64,000 nt of DNA from OLB6 sp964620125 (GCA_964620125.1 CAZUGQ010000009.1:27604-91603); one strand, 5' to 3'. Shown: positions 17,179-26,109, counted from the first letter of the stretch. The notes: generated by a model not told the origin, from the letters alone. Program-made: numbers and translations.

Positions 17179-17594
17179 ATGCCGCATTAAATGCAATCAG
17201 CACGCTGCTACTTGTTAGCGGCTATCGCTTTATTCGTGCAAAGAATATCTCATGGCATAGGGCCTCGATGATCAGTGCCTTCGTGTGCTCCATGCTGTTT
17301 CTGGTTGGATACATCGCTCACAAGGTGCACCTCTATCAATCAACTGGCAGTTGGAACACCACCTTTGCCGGTGAAGGTGCTGTACGAGTGTTGTACCTGA
17401 CATTGCTAGCATCTCATGTTTTGCTGGCGATGACGGTACCTGTCCTTGCCAGCATTACCTTGTTTAGAGGTTTGCGGATGCAGGTTGCTACCCATAAGCG
17501 CATTGCCCGAATCACGTACCCAATATGGATGTACGTATCGGTAACAGGTGTGCTGGTCTACTTCATGTTGTACCAATGGTTTCCGTCATCATGA
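17175..17594 (+). CDS. DUF420 family membrane protein
   Basis: A 139-residue membrane protein with four predicted helices, matching DUF420, a family often found beside cox genes and thought to help oxidase assembly. Features include HRASMISAFVCSMLFLVGYIAHKVH and HKRIARITYPIWMYVSVTGVLVYFML, with conserved histidines near the membrane face that could bind copper or haem (inferred). The ATG at 17175 overlaps the SCO stop as ATGA; an in-frame ATG at 17157 would overlap it by 22 bp and is less likely. Confidence 0.87.
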   Translation: MNAALNAISTLLLVSGYRFIRAKNISWHRASMISAFVCSMLFLVGYIAHKVHLYQSTGSWNTTFAGEGAVRVLYLTLLASHVLLAMTVPVLASITLFRGLRMQVATHKRIARITYPIWMYVSVTGVLVYFMLYQWFPSS

Positions 17595-17818
17595 TTTCTC
17601 GATGGATTCTGGCCACGATAGCCGTGGTTCTTCTCGGAAGCGGCACCGCCCAAGCCTGTCCTGCATGCAAGGACAACTATGCTGCAGGTTCTAAGCAGGC
17701 AACAATTGGCGAGTCGTACTCCATCTCGGTGCTGTTTATGCTTGCCGTACCTATCGTTATCGTAACTGCTGCAGGCGTGGCGTACGTTTTACACATGAAA
17801 CGAATTGCAAAAGGCTAG
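17591..17818 (+). CDS. 75-residue CPAC microprotein with signal peptide and C-terminal helix
   Basis: I do not recognise a named family. The ATG overlaps the upstream stop as ATGA, so the gene is translationally coupled to the oxidase set. Residues 1-23 form a signal peptide ending near TAQA, followed at once by CPACKDNYAAGSK and a single C-terminal helix (ISVLFMLAVPIVIVTAAGVAYVL) with a basic tail (HMKRIAKG). The two cysteines would face the periplasm just outside the membrane. This suggests a metal-binding or thiol role in oxidase or cytochrome c maturation, inferred only from motif and context. The CxxC is not followed by His, so covalent haem binding is not expected. Confidence 0.75.
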   Translation: MISRWILATIAVVLLGSGTAQACPACKDNYAAGSKQATIGESYSISVLFMLAVPIVIVTAAGVAYVLHMKRIAKG

Positions 17819-17890
17819 ATGCTGTGCGTGCACATTGTCTACGTCCACATGGTTCCCGATATTTGCCCGACTTTTTTTCAAGGGTGGTGA

Positions 17891-18640
17891 ATGTTCTCAC
17901 GCCAGTTTGACTTGGCTGTGAAGTTTGGTTTGGCTGCAATGGGTGGTGTAGCCACGGTCATCTTCCTGGTCATCTACTTCGGAGTTCGGAATGATGTAGC
18001 TGATGTTGGCTACCGTCCGCAACAACCAGTTCCATTCTCACACAAGCTGCATGCAGGTGAACTGCAGGTGAGCTGCCAGTACTGTCATGCTGGCGTTGAG
18101 TCGTCGGCTCATTCACCTGTACCGAGCACCCAAACGTGTATGAACTGCCATACGGTGGTTCAAGCGGAAAGCCCCAAGCTGCAGCTCGTACGCGACAGCT
18201 ACAATAACAACACTCCTCTTGAGTGGGTGCGCATCCACAAGCTTCCGGACTATGCGCACTTCAACCACTCACGGCACATTCGTGCGCAGATAGATTGCAA
18301 AAGCTGCCATGGTCCGGTCGAGTCGATGGGTGTTGTTTCCCAGTTCAAGTCGCTCAGTATGGGATGGTGCCTGGATTGTCACCGGAATCCCGATACCAGA
18401 ATCGTTGGTGCGCGGCCGATCAGTGGCGTGTTTACAGGAAAACTGCACGACCTGAAGAACCTTCAGGATAGCAGTTACATCTTCACTCCGATCCCTGCTC
18501 AGGTTGGGGAGTATACAAGCATCGTGGAGCCATCATACGGTGCTGTAGCAACACCACTCCCTGCACACAAGGTTGACGGGATACCACACCCGAAGAAGGC
18601 CGGACTCGGTCCGGAGAATTGCTCCTCCTGCCATTATTGA
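17891..18640 (+). CDS. actA: Alternative complex III, pentahaem cytochrome c subunit ActA
   Basis: Electron-transfer subunit of the quinol-oxidising alternative complex III, 249 residues. A membrane anchor (residues 11-31) leads to a periplasmic domain with exactly five CxxCH sites: residues 62-66, 83-87, 136-140, 160-164 and a last one, CSSCH, at the extreme C-terminus (244-248). Extra histidines for bis-His ligation lie in FSHKLH and HFNHSRH. The gene follows a 72-bp gap after the CPAC gene, with a T-rich stretch and AGGGTGGTGA before the ATG. It starts the act half of the cluster. Confidence 0.95.
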   Translation: MFSRQFDLAVKFGLAAMGGVATVIFLVIYFGVRNDVADVGYRPQQPVPFSHKLHAGELQVSCQYCHAGVESSAHSPVPSTQTCMNCHTVVQAESPKLQLVRDSYNNNTPLEWVRIHKLPDYAHFNHSRHIRAQIDCKSCHGPVESMGVVSQFKSLSMGWCLDCHRNPDTRIVGARPISGVFTGKLHDLKNLQDSSYIFTPIPAQVGEYTSIVEPSYGAVATPLPAHKVDGIPHPKKAGLGPENCSSCHY

Positions 18641-18686
18641 TATGGCACAGCATCCGAACTCAGACATTTCAACGCAAGGTTCAAGT

Positions 18687-21600
18687 ATGTCCGATCGATC
18701 GCTTACTGCTAACGGTGCCACAACGTGGCAGAGCCTGGACCAATTGGCGGGTGAGCACCAACATGGTGGCGAGTTCAGCACGACAGCGACTACCATTGCT
18801 GATGCCAATGTGAGCAGGCGGGGCTTCATCGGAGCTCTTTCCGCTGCAATGGCCGTAACGGCTGCGGCCTGCAGACGCCCACTGCAGCATCTGGTACCAT
18901 CCGTTAATTCTAACCAGACCGCCGTTCCCGGACTTCCCGTGGAGTATGCTTCGGTGTACACCAAGGGCAACATCGCTTTTGGTGCGTTGATCAAGACACG
19001 CGAAGGCCGACCGATCAAGGTGAAGGGTAATGCTCTTCATCCTGTGAACGGAAACGGAACAAACAGCGAGATGCAAGCAAGCATTCTTTCTCTGTATGAT
19101 CCTGACCGTATTCGGCGCCCACGTGTACGCCGAGGGGGGGGGGCTACCTCGTACGATAATGCGCTCACCAGCATTGCCGATGCCATCAAGGTTGCACAGG
19201 AGGCCGGCAAACGTGCTGTTTTTGTGATTGATGACCATTGCTCGCCGTCTTTTGCCGTGTTGCAGCAGCAAATCACAGCATCGCTGCCCGCAGTGAGTTT
19301 TGTGACCATGCCTGCGATCACTTGCGACAATGCTGCTATGGCCAATAAGGCCGTGCTGGGCATTGATGCAGAGTTGGTTCCAGATCTTGCAAAGGCCATG
19401 GTTGTTGTGGCTGTTGATGCCGACCCTCTTGGTACAGATCCGCTGGAGGTGTACCACAGCCGTCAGTTTGCTACTCGGCGCAGGCCATCGAAAGAAGTAC
19501 CGGCCATGTCGAAGCTAATTGTGGCAGAGGCACAATACTCCCTTACGGGTGCCAACAGCGATCAGCGCTACAGATTGCATCCATCGCAGCTTGAGCCATT
19601 CATTGCCGTTATCGAAGCGGAAGTGTGTGGTTCAACCGCAACAGGAGCAGACTTGGTTGCGATGGCCGACTCTGCCACGCGCAGTGCAGCTCAACAAGCA
19701 GCGGTTGCCCTCAAGAGCGCTCCTCAGCAATCCGTTTTGCTTGCCGGACGCCACCTCTCGCCTCGTGCGCATGTGATGGCGCTCAACGTAACCTATGCGC
19801 TAGGGGGCGTTGTACCGGAAGGGGTGGTTGACCCTTCTCGTAGGATTCCAAACAGTGGTGTAAAAGGTGAGGCCATCGCGCAGTTGCAGTCGGACCTTGA
19901 AAGTGGAAACGTTCATGCGCTGATCTTCTGTGGTGTTAACCCTGAGTATACCGCTTCCCGCTCGTTTCGGAAGGCAATGCTAAAAGCACCGTTCAGAGCT
20001 GCAATCAATCTGTACGAGGATGAAACTGCTGCCTTGTGCGACGTAAGCATACCCGCGGCACATTGGCTGGAAAGCTGGTCAGATGCCACCACCTTTGATG
20101 GAACAATGAGCGTTCAGCAACCAGCAATCCGTCCGCTTAACGATGGCGTAGAAGGTTTGCATGATGGACTGATGCGCATTACCCGGAAGCTGGTTCCTGG
20201 TTTCCTTTCCGACAACGAGACGTACCACGACTACATCAAGGCAAACTGGGCTACGGTGATCGCATCTGTATCGACCGTTGAACCCACCTCTTGGAATACA
20301 GTTCTACGTGATGGTGTTGTACGTATTACTCCGATGCCTACAGTACCAATGCTGAACCTGGCCGCAGCTGGTTTGTTGCCGGGAAGCACCGTGAAGGCAG
20401 GTGCTCGCCAGTTGCTCGTTGTGCCATCACTCACGCTGTCCGATGGCACGTACAGCAACAATGCATGGCTGATGGAGTTGCCAGACCCGGTAACCAAGAT
20501 TACGTGGGACAATGTTGCAATGATGAGCGCAGCCACAGCCATCAAGCTGGGCCTTGCTACGGCATCAGATCCAAAGGCGCTGCGAAAGGCCAACGGTCAG
20601 CTGGTTACTCTTCACACTGAACACGGCACCATCGACGCTCCAGCGTGGGTTCAGCCAGGAATGGCAGACGATGTTGTGGCCTTGAGTTTGGGCTACGGAA
20701 GGAAGAACGTAGGTCAGGTAGCCAACGGGGTGGGTGTTAATGCTTATGCTGTTGCCAACCAGCATCACACCGTTGGGTATGTAGAGGTGAACAAGATTTC
20801 CCTTGCCGGGACAAGTGTTCGGATTGCCTGTTCACAAGACCATCACACACTTGATGACGGCAACGGCCAGCGGCCTGTGGCCAAATGGCTAACGTTGCAG
20901 GCTATGGCCAGCGGTCAGATGGAAGACCTGAGTGCGGAGTATCCTTCCGTTGGTACGGAGGGAGCCTTCCGGAAGCCCCTTTCCATTGTTCCTGAGTACA
21001 CGTACAAGGGACATCGGTGGGGAATGGTTATCGACATGAGCACATGCACAGGCTGCTCAAGCTGTGTGATCGCATGCCAGAGCGAGAATAACATCTCCGT
21101 GGTTGGAAAGGACCAGGTGCTCATCGGACGCGAAATGCATTGGATTCGGTTAGACCGGTACTACGTTGGTAACATAGAAGCTCCCGAAACGGTGATGGAG
21201 CCGATGTTGTGCCAACATTGCGAAAATGCTCCCTGCGAAAACGTATGTCCGGTAGCTGCTACAACACACTCGCCGGAAGGCCTAAATGAAATGACGTACA
21301 ACCGGTGTGTTGGTACGAGGTACTGCCTGAACAACTGTCCATACAAAGTACGCCGGTTTAACTTCCTTGATTACAACGACAATCTTCGCACTCCAACAGA
21401 TTTGGTCTTTAATCCCGACATCACGATGCGCATGCGTGGCGTGATGGAGAAGTGCACGTTCTGCGTTCAGCGGCTTCATGAAGCAAAATGGCATGCGCGC
21501 GATCAGGGTCGTGCTCGAGTGATGGATGGCGAGGTTGTTGTGGCTTGCCAGGAAGCCTGTCCGTCCGGTTCCATCATCTTCGGTGATACCAACGATCCGA

Positions 21601-21707
21601 ACAGCGCAGTAAGCAAGGCTCGCATGAGCGAACGTGGTTTCCAGGTACTAGCAGAACTCAACGTACGTCCGCAGGTCACGTATTTGGCAAAGGTGCGCAA
21701 CGCCTGA
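18687..21707 (+). CDS. actB: Alternative complex III, iron-sulfur/molybdopterin-like subunit ActB
   Basis: Large peripheral subunit of alternative complex III, 1006 residues. The N-terminus has a Tat motif (SRRGFIG) and then AAAC, a possible lipobox, suggesting a Tat-exported lipoprotein. The first two thirds resemble molybdopterin oxidoreductases but should lack the cofactor, as in known ActB. The C-terminal ferredoxin-like part carries four cysteine groups: CTGCSSCVIAC, CQHCENAPCENVCP, CVGTRYCLNNCPY and CTFC with a distal CQEACP, enough for three to four clusters. I chose the ATG at 18687, which has AAGG upstream; an earlier ATG at 18642 adds 15 residues. A run of ten Gs at 19134-19143 encodes Arg-Gly-Gly-Gly. 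Confidence 0.95.
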   Translation: MSDRSLTANGATTWQSLDQLAGEHQHGGEFSTTATTIADANVSRRGFIGALSAAMAVTAAACRRPLQHLVPSVNSNQTAVPGLPVEYASVYTKGNIAFGALIKTREGRPIKVKGNALHPVNGNGTNSEMQASILSLYDPDRIRRPRVRRGGGATSYDNALTSIADAIKVAQEAGKRAVFVIDDHCSPSFAVLQQQITASLPAVSFVTMPAITCDNAAMANKAVLGIDAELVPDLAKAMVVVAVDADPLGTDPLEVYHSRQFATRRRPSKEVPAMSKLIVAEAQYSLTGANSDQRYRLHPSQLEPFIAVIEAEVCGSTATGADLVAMADSATRSAAQQAAVALKSAPQQSVLLAGRHLSPRAHVMALNVTYALGGVVPEGVVDPSRRIPNSGVKGEAIAQLQSDLESGNVHALIFCGVNPEYTASRSFRKAMLKAPFRAAINLYEDETAALCDVSIPAAHWLESWSDATTFDGTMSVQQPAIRPLNDGVEGLHDGLMRITRKLVPGFLSDNETYHDYIKANWATVIASVSTVEPTSWNTVLRDGVVRITPMPTVPMLNLAAAGLLPGSTVKAGARQLLVVPSLTLSDGTYSNNAWLMELPDPVTKITWDNVAMMSAATAIKLGLATASDPKALRKANGQLVTLHTEHGTIDAPAWVQPGMADDVVALSLGYGRKNVGQVANGVGVNAYAVANQHHTVGYVEVNKISLAGTSVRIACSQDHHTLDDGNGQRPVAKWLTLQAMASGQMEDLSAEYPSVGTEGAFRKPLSIVPEYTYKGHRWGMVIDMSTCTGCSSCVIACQSENNISVVGKDQVLIGREMHWIRLDRYYVGNIEAPETVMEPMLCQHCENAPCENVCPVAATTHSPEGLNEMTYNRCVGTRYCLNNCPYKVRRFNFLDYNDNLRTPTDLVFNPDITMRMRGVMEKCTFCVQRLHEAKWHARDQGRARVMDGEVVVACQEACPSGSIIFGDTNDPNSAVSKARMSERGFQVLAELNVRPQVTYLAKVRNA
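19134..19143 (+). repeat. Ten-base G homopolymer inside actB
   Basis: This is the longest of ten G or C runs of eight or more bases in the window. It lies in the molybdopterin-like domain; a one-base length change would truncate ActB. The frame is open through it as sequenced. Confidence 0.9.
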
Positions 21708-21741
21708 TCAACACGACATTCAACGCAAGGTAGAATCCATC

Positions 21742-23166
21742 ATGTCCGTTAGCCATTCCGAGTACAGTTCCGTCCTCGCGCCCGACGAGCCAGTGCGAGA
21801 ACCGCTGGTACTAGGCAACCCTTCGATGCGTGACATTACGTCGCGCATAGCCAGTATCGTGGAAGGCAAGATCTCCATCAAGTACCTGCTCACACTAAGT
21901 GTGACTGGTGGGATGGCTGCTCTTGGACTCTTTGCTCTCTACTACACCATTACCACCGGTATTGGTGTGTGGGGATTGAACAACCCCGTTGGGTGGGGTT
22001 GGGACATCACCAACTTCGTGTTCTGGATTGGCATTGGCCATGCGGGAACGCTGATATCTGCCATCCTCTTTCTGTTCAGGCAAAAGTGGCGTACCGCCAT
22101 CAACCGCTCGGCCGAAGCCATGACGATTTTTGCCGTTCTCTGTGCTCTCACGATGGTACTGAGTCACACTGGCCGGCAGTGGCTATTCTATTGGTTGCTT
22201 CCCGTTCCCAATCAGATGCAGATGTGGGTGAACTTCCGCTCACCGCTTATGTGGGACGTGTTTGCCGTGAACACGTACTTCACGGTGTCCTTGCTGTTCT
22301 GGTTCATCGGTTTGATACCGGACTTTGCTACACTTCGCAATTATGTGCGCAGCGAATGGGGCAAGAAGATTTACGGCTTTTTCTCGTTTGGGTGGACGGG
22401 GTCAACGCGCCATTGGCATCACTACGAGATTGCATACATGATTCTCGCGGGCATCAGTACGCCACTCGTTCTGTCTGTGCACAGCGTCGTGTCGTTCGAC
22501 TTTACCGTTGGCATCCTACCCGGTTGGCATACCACGATCTTCCCACCATACTTTGTTGCGGGAGCCATCTTTTCCGGCTTCGCGATGGTGATGACGTTGC
22601 TCATCATTGCCCGCGAAGTTCTTGATCTCAAACAGTTCATCACTCCCAAGCACCTAGATAACATGAACAAGATCATGCTGGCAACCGGCATGATGGTGGG
22701 ATATGCGTATGCCATGGAGATGTTCATCGCATGGTATAGTGGCAGTTCTTGGGAACGCTGGATCTTCATCAATCGTGCCATGGGAGATTATGCGTGGGCA
22801 TACTGGACGATGGTTACCTGCAACGTTATCTCACCACAGGTTTTCTGGTTCAAGAAGCTGCGTCGCAACATCCCGCTCATGTTCGTGATCTCAATTTTCG
22901 TGAACATCGGCATGTGCTTCGAGCGGTTTACCATCATTGCCACTACACTGCACCACGATTTCCTTCCTTCGTCATGGGGCTATTACACCCCAACCTGGGT
23001 TGAGATCTCCATCTTCATCGGCACATTCGGCATCTTCCTAACGGCATTCCTTCTGTTTGCTCGATTCGTCCCGGTGATTGCCATCGCCGAGGTAAAGGGC
23101 ATAATGCCAGGCGCACAACCCAAACATCACCACCATGATCACGCACATGCGGAGGTGGCACAATGA
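21742..23166 (+). CDS. actC: Alternative complex III, NrfD-like quinol subunit ActC
   Basis: A 474-residue membrane subunit with about ten helices, of the NrfD/PsrC family, which holds a quinol site and probably a proton path. Recognisable parts are VWGLNNPVGWGWDITNFVFW, then HTGRQWLFYWLLPVPNQMQM and VHSVVSFDFTVGILPGWHTT, which together match ActC. The C-terminal tail is histidine-rich (HHHHDHAHAE). The CAACGCAAGGT sequence upstream resembles the one before the actB start, supporting both start choices. The stop overlaps actD by 4 bp (ATGA). Confidence 0.95.
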   Translation: MSVSHSEYSSVLAPDEPVREPLVLGNPSMRDITSRIASIVEGKISIKYLLTLSVTGGMAALGLFALYYTITTGIGVWGLNNPVGWGWDITNFVFWIGIGHAGTLISAILFLFRQKWRTAINRSAEAMTIFAVLCALTMVLSHTGRQWLFYWLLPVPNQMQMWVNFRSPLMWDVFAVNTYFTVSLLFWFIGLIPDFATLRNYVRSEWGKKIYGFFSFGWTGSTRHWHHYEIAYMILAGISTPLVLSVHSVVSFDFTVGILPGWHTTIFPPYFVAGAIFSGFAMVMTLLIIAREVLDLKQFITPKHLDNMNKIMLATGMMVGYAYAMEMFIAWYSGSSWERWIFINRAMGDYAWAYWTMVTCNVISPQVFWFKKLRRNIPLMFVISIFVNIGMCFERFTIIATTLHHDFLPSSWGYYTPTWVEISIFIGTFGIFLTAFLLFARFVPVIAIAEVKGIMPGAQPKHHHHDHAHAEVAQ

Positions 23167-23741
23167 CAACCGAAACCTTGACCCAAGAAACCACTTCCGT
23201 GGGGAAGGGGGCTCCAGTAGGCGTCATCGGCGAGTTTACCGATGTGAACGTGCTCATGCATGTGGCGGAAACCATTCGTGATGCAGGGTATCGCAAGTGG
23301 GACATCCACACGCCGTATCCAGTGCATGGTCTTGATAAGGCCATGGGAGTAAAGAGAAGCCTGCTCACATACATATCCTTTACGGGCATGGTTGGCGGAC
23401 TCTCCACAGCGTTGGGCCTGCAGTGGTGGACCGGTGCATGGGATTATAAACTCAACATTGGTGGCAAAGGCTTTTTTGATTGGCAGTTCAGCATGCCGAT
23501 CGACTTTGAACTCTCCATCCTTGGTACCGCCATCTTTACCGTACTTGGTCTGTTCGGTCTCTGCCGCATACCCACATGGTGGAACCGATACCAGGATGAC
23601 CCAAGTTTTCAAAAGGCTACAGATGATACCTTCGTGGTTACCATAGATGCGGACGACGACCGCTTCTCTGCCCAAGGATCGCAAGAGCTGCTTCGCCGAT
23701 TAGGTGCTTCCAACGTCCACCTCGTGACAACTGCATCATGA
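23163..23741 (+). CDS. actD: Alternative complex III subunit ActD (DUF3341)
   Basis: A 192-residue subunit with a soluble N-terminal domain (VIGEFTDVNVLMHVAETIRDAGY), two transmembrane helices (around residues 66-88 and 114-134) and a short cytoplasmic C-terminus. This is the DUF3341 layout of ActD, which has no cofactor and stabilises the membrane part of the complex. KWDIHTPYPVHGLDKAMG is the family signature. It overlaps actC and actE by ATGA junctions, so the three are tightly coupled. Confidence 0.93.
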   Translation: MTTETLTQETTSVGKGAPVGVIGEFTDVNVLMHVAETIRDAGYRKWDIHTPYPVHGLDKAMGVKRSLLTYISFTGMVGGLSTALGLQWWTGAWDYKLNIGGKGFFDWQFSMPIDFELSILGTAIFTVLGLFGLCRIPTWWNRYQDDPSFQKATDDTFVVTIDADDDRFSAQGSQELLRRLGASNVHLVTTAS

Positions 23742-24334
23742 CCTTCCCAAAAATCCCCATCTGGCTCTTGGTGCTTGTTGGTGCCATCAGCATCTTCACG
23801 GTTCTTGTGCTTGCCGGGCGCATCACATGGTTCTCCACCGAACCTCCTGTGGAGTTTAACCCTAACATGGACCATAACTTTAAGTCCATCCCGCAGAGTG
23901 GTCATACCTTCTTTGCTAACCGCAGCAGTTTGCGTGAACCCATACCAGGGACGGTGGCGCGCAATGTGGACGTGTATCCGCTCAGTGCTGGCGACATTGA
24001 CACTGCTGAAGTGGTAAATGTTGATCCGAATCTTGAGAAGTCAGAGTTCCTGCTTGCTCGTGGACAGAATCGCTTCAATGTTTTCTGCTCACCCTGTCAT
24101 TATTATGACGGTCAGAGCCAGAACAATCAGATCGTAAAACGTGGCTTATGGGCGGGTATCCCCAATCTAACTCGGCCAGAGACGCAAGCGCTGTCGAACG
24201 CTCGCATCTATCACATCATCAGTGCCGGACAGAATCTGATGCCGAGTTATGCGGACAAAATCACGCCAACAGACCGCTGGGCAATTGTCTATTACCTGCG
24301 CACCTTGCAAGAGCGCGCTTCGGCAGGGGAGTAA
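23738..24334 (+). CDS. actE: Alternative complex III, monohaem cytochrome c subunit ActE
   Basis: A 198-residue membrane-attached cytochrome c. An N-terminal hydrophobic helix (residues 8-26) is followed by a long periplasmic region with the haem motif CSPCH at 117-121 and a likely axial Met168 in NLMPSYADKI. No cysteine occurs at the end of the N-terminal helix, so it probably stays attached by an uncleaved helix rather than by a lipid, unlike the lipid-anchored ActE of characterised complexes. It lies between actD (4-bp overlap) and actF (6-bp gap). Confidence 0.93.
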   Translation: MTFPKIPIWLLVLVGAISIFTVLVLAGRITWFSTEPPVEFNPNMDHNFKSIPQSGHTFFANRSSLREPIPGTVARNVDVYPLSAGDIDTAEVVNVDPNLEKSEFLLARGQNRFNVFCSPCHYYDGQSQNNQIVKRGLWAGIPNLTRPETQALSNARIYHIISAGQNLMPSYADKITPTDRWAIVYYLRTLQERASAGE

Positions 24335-24340
24335 CGTTAC

Positions 24341-25570
24341 ATGCAAAACGTGAACATCGGATCGGCTCCACTCTTTGAAACCATTCGCAAGTGGGCTTTC
24401 GCCTTGATGATCGTAGGGGGCTTGGGTCTGGTAGCCTCATACGTTACGGGTGGCGAACACGGTCAGGCTCGTGCCGTTGCGGACTATCTGATCGGCTTCT
24501 GGTACTTTGCCGGCATCAGCGTAACCATGCTGTTCTTTGCCGCTCTGCAGTTTCTTACTCGTGCCGGTTGGAGTGCGGGGATTCGCCGAATTGCCGAGAA
24601 CTTCACGGGCATGGTTCCACTACTCATTGTGTTTCTGGTTCCCATCGTGTTCAACATGATGGGGCACCATAGCATTTATGAATGGACTCACGAAGAAGCC
24701 AAGCACGATCATCTTCTGCAACTCAAAGAGCCGTATCTGAACATCCCATTCTTCATTGGTCGAATGGTGTTCTATTGTCTGCTGTGGTGGTGGATGTCGC
24801 GATTTGTTGTTGGTAATTCCGTTAAACAGGACACGGCAACCGACATAAAGCCAACACAGAAGAATTGGGACCGTGCAGCAGGCTGGGTTCTTGTGTATGC
24901 ACTCACCATCACCTTTGCAGCATTCGACCTGTTGATGTCTCTTGAACCACACTGGTTCAGCACCATCTGGGGAGTATACACCTTTGCAGGCCACTTCGTG
25001 GCTTCGTTGGCGGTACTGAGTTTGATGGCGGTTGCTCTGAGAAGCTCGGGTTTGCTCAAGGACTATATCCGCGATGAGCACTATCATGACCTTGGCAAGC
25101 TCATGTTTGCCTTCACGGTTTTCTGGGCATATATCGGATTCTCACAGTACTTCATTATCTGGTATGCAAACATTCCAGAGGAAACCGTTTATTTCACAAC
25201 AAGAATGTATGACACGCCTTGGGGCATCTTTGGTTATTTGCTGATTGCCTTCAGGTTTGTGATTCCCTTTATGCTGCTCCTTCGCCAGGATGTAAAGCGG
25301 AAAATTCAATTCCTTGTTGCTGCATCCATCATCATCCTCATTGCCCATTTTATTGACATCGTGTGGATCGTAATGCCTGCCGTTGGCAAGGTGCTTGCCC
25401 ATGGAGACCATGCACACGGAGTACCGTTCTACTTTAGTTGGAATGAGTTCACAGGTTTGATCTTCTTTGCAGGAGTGTTCCTGTTCCTTGCATCTAACTT
25501 GTTCAAAGTTCGCAATGCCGTAGCCGTAAACGATCCCTTGCTCAAGGAGTCTTTCGAGTATCACTCGTAG
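24341..25570 (+). CDS. actF: Alternative complex III, membrane subunit ActF
   Basis: Second NrfD-like membrane subunit, 409 residues with about ten helices. Conserved parts are IVFLVPIVFNMMGHHSIYEWTH-like sequence near residue 105, AAFDLLMSLEPHWFSTIWGVY, and FSQYFIIWYANIPEETVYF, all typical of ActF. ActF lacks a quinol site in characterised complexes and may take part in proton movement. It is the last gene of the respiratory operon; no actG is present. A strong hairpin 60 bp downstream closes the unit. Confidence 0.94.
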   Translation: MQNVNIGSAPLFETIRKWAFALMIVGGLGLVASYVTGGEHGQARAVADYLIGFWYFAGISVTMLFFAALQFLTRAGWSAGIRRIAENFTGMVPLLIVFLVPIVFNMMGHHSIYEWTHEEAKHDHLLQLKEPYLNIPFFIGRMVFYCLLWWWMSRFVVGNSVKQDTATDIKPTQKNWDRAAGWVLVYALTITFAAFDLLMSLEPHWFSTIWGVYTFAGHFVASLAVLSLMAVALRSSGLLKDYIRDEHYHDLGKLMFAFTVFWAYIGFSQYFIIWYANIPEETVYFTTRMYDTPWGIFGYLLIAFRFVIPFMLLLRQDVKRKIQFLVAASIIILIAHFIDIVWIVMPAVGKVLAHGDHAHGVPFYFSWNEFTGLIFFAGVFLFLASNLFKVRNAVAVNDPLLKESFEYHS

Positions 25571-25630
25571 CGTTTGGAGCGTACTGGGTACGTCGGCTGT
25601 AGGTTTTTGAAATGTCTGTACGCAATGGAA

Positions 25631-25665
25631 AAGGCCGGTTCCGAACACGTGTTGGAACCGGCCTT
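25631..25665. terminator. Hairpin between converging genes after actF
   Basis: A perfect 12-bp stem (AAGGCCGGTTCC / GGAACCGGCCTT) with an 11-base loop that is itself nearly palindromic. Short T and A stretches flank it on both sides (GAAGTTTT after, GGAAAAGG before). Its place between two converging genes suggests a two-way terminator. Confidence 0.75.
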
Positions 25666-25686
25666 CGTGCATGAAGTTTTAGTCCG

Positions 25687-26109
25687 TTATGCGGAGGCTG
25701 CAATCCGATTGTACATCGCTGCCATGGCGAGAGACGTTAAGCCGTAGATGAGGCCTTGAACCACTGCCTCCATGAGTGCCCACCACAGCTCAAAGAACGG
25801 GAATGTCATTATCCATCCAAAGCTCGACAGGATGCTCGCGAGCACTCCTGTAATCATACCCCACAGAAATGCAGAACCACCTCGCAGTTGCCTTGGCAAA
25901 ACAACGATAGCTGCTAAACAGGCTGCAAGGAGGCTCATTAGTAGGTACCACATCATGCTTGGTTCTTGGCCGGGGGCGTACGCGGATCCATTGAACTTCT
26001 TCATCCATTCCGCCATCATGTCCATTTGAGGCATGTAGTAGGCTGAGTTCAAAGCGAAGGTGACGAACGTGCCAACGATGATGGCAAGAAAAAAGGGACC
26101 AGTCTTCAT
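25687..26109 (-). CDS. Four-helix membrane protein, unknown
   Basis: I do not recognise a family with certainty. The 140 residues contain about four hydrophobic helices: FFLAIIVGTFVTFALNSAYY, then WYLLMSLLAACLAAIVVL, FLWGMITGVLASILSSFGWI and LMEAVVQGLIYGLTSLAMAA. Between helices 1 and 2 a periplasmic loop is rich in Met (MPQMDMMAEWMKKF), which could bind copper but is not proof. The ATG at 26109 was chosen; the frame runs 27 bp further to a TTG with no ribosome binding site. It is a single gene pointing towards the act operon end. Confidence 0.65.
   Translation of the reverse strand: MKTGPFFLAIIVGTFVTFALNSAYYMPQMDMMAEWMKKFNGSAYAPGQEPSMMWYLLMSLLAACLAAIVVLPRQLRGGSAFLWGMITGVLASILSSFGWIMTFPFFELWWALMEAVVQGLIYGLTSLAMAAMYNRIAASA

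Noticed and set aside
17591..17818. CPAC protein as a c-type cytochrome
   Set aside because: The CxxC is followed by Lys, not His, so covalent haem attachment is not expected.
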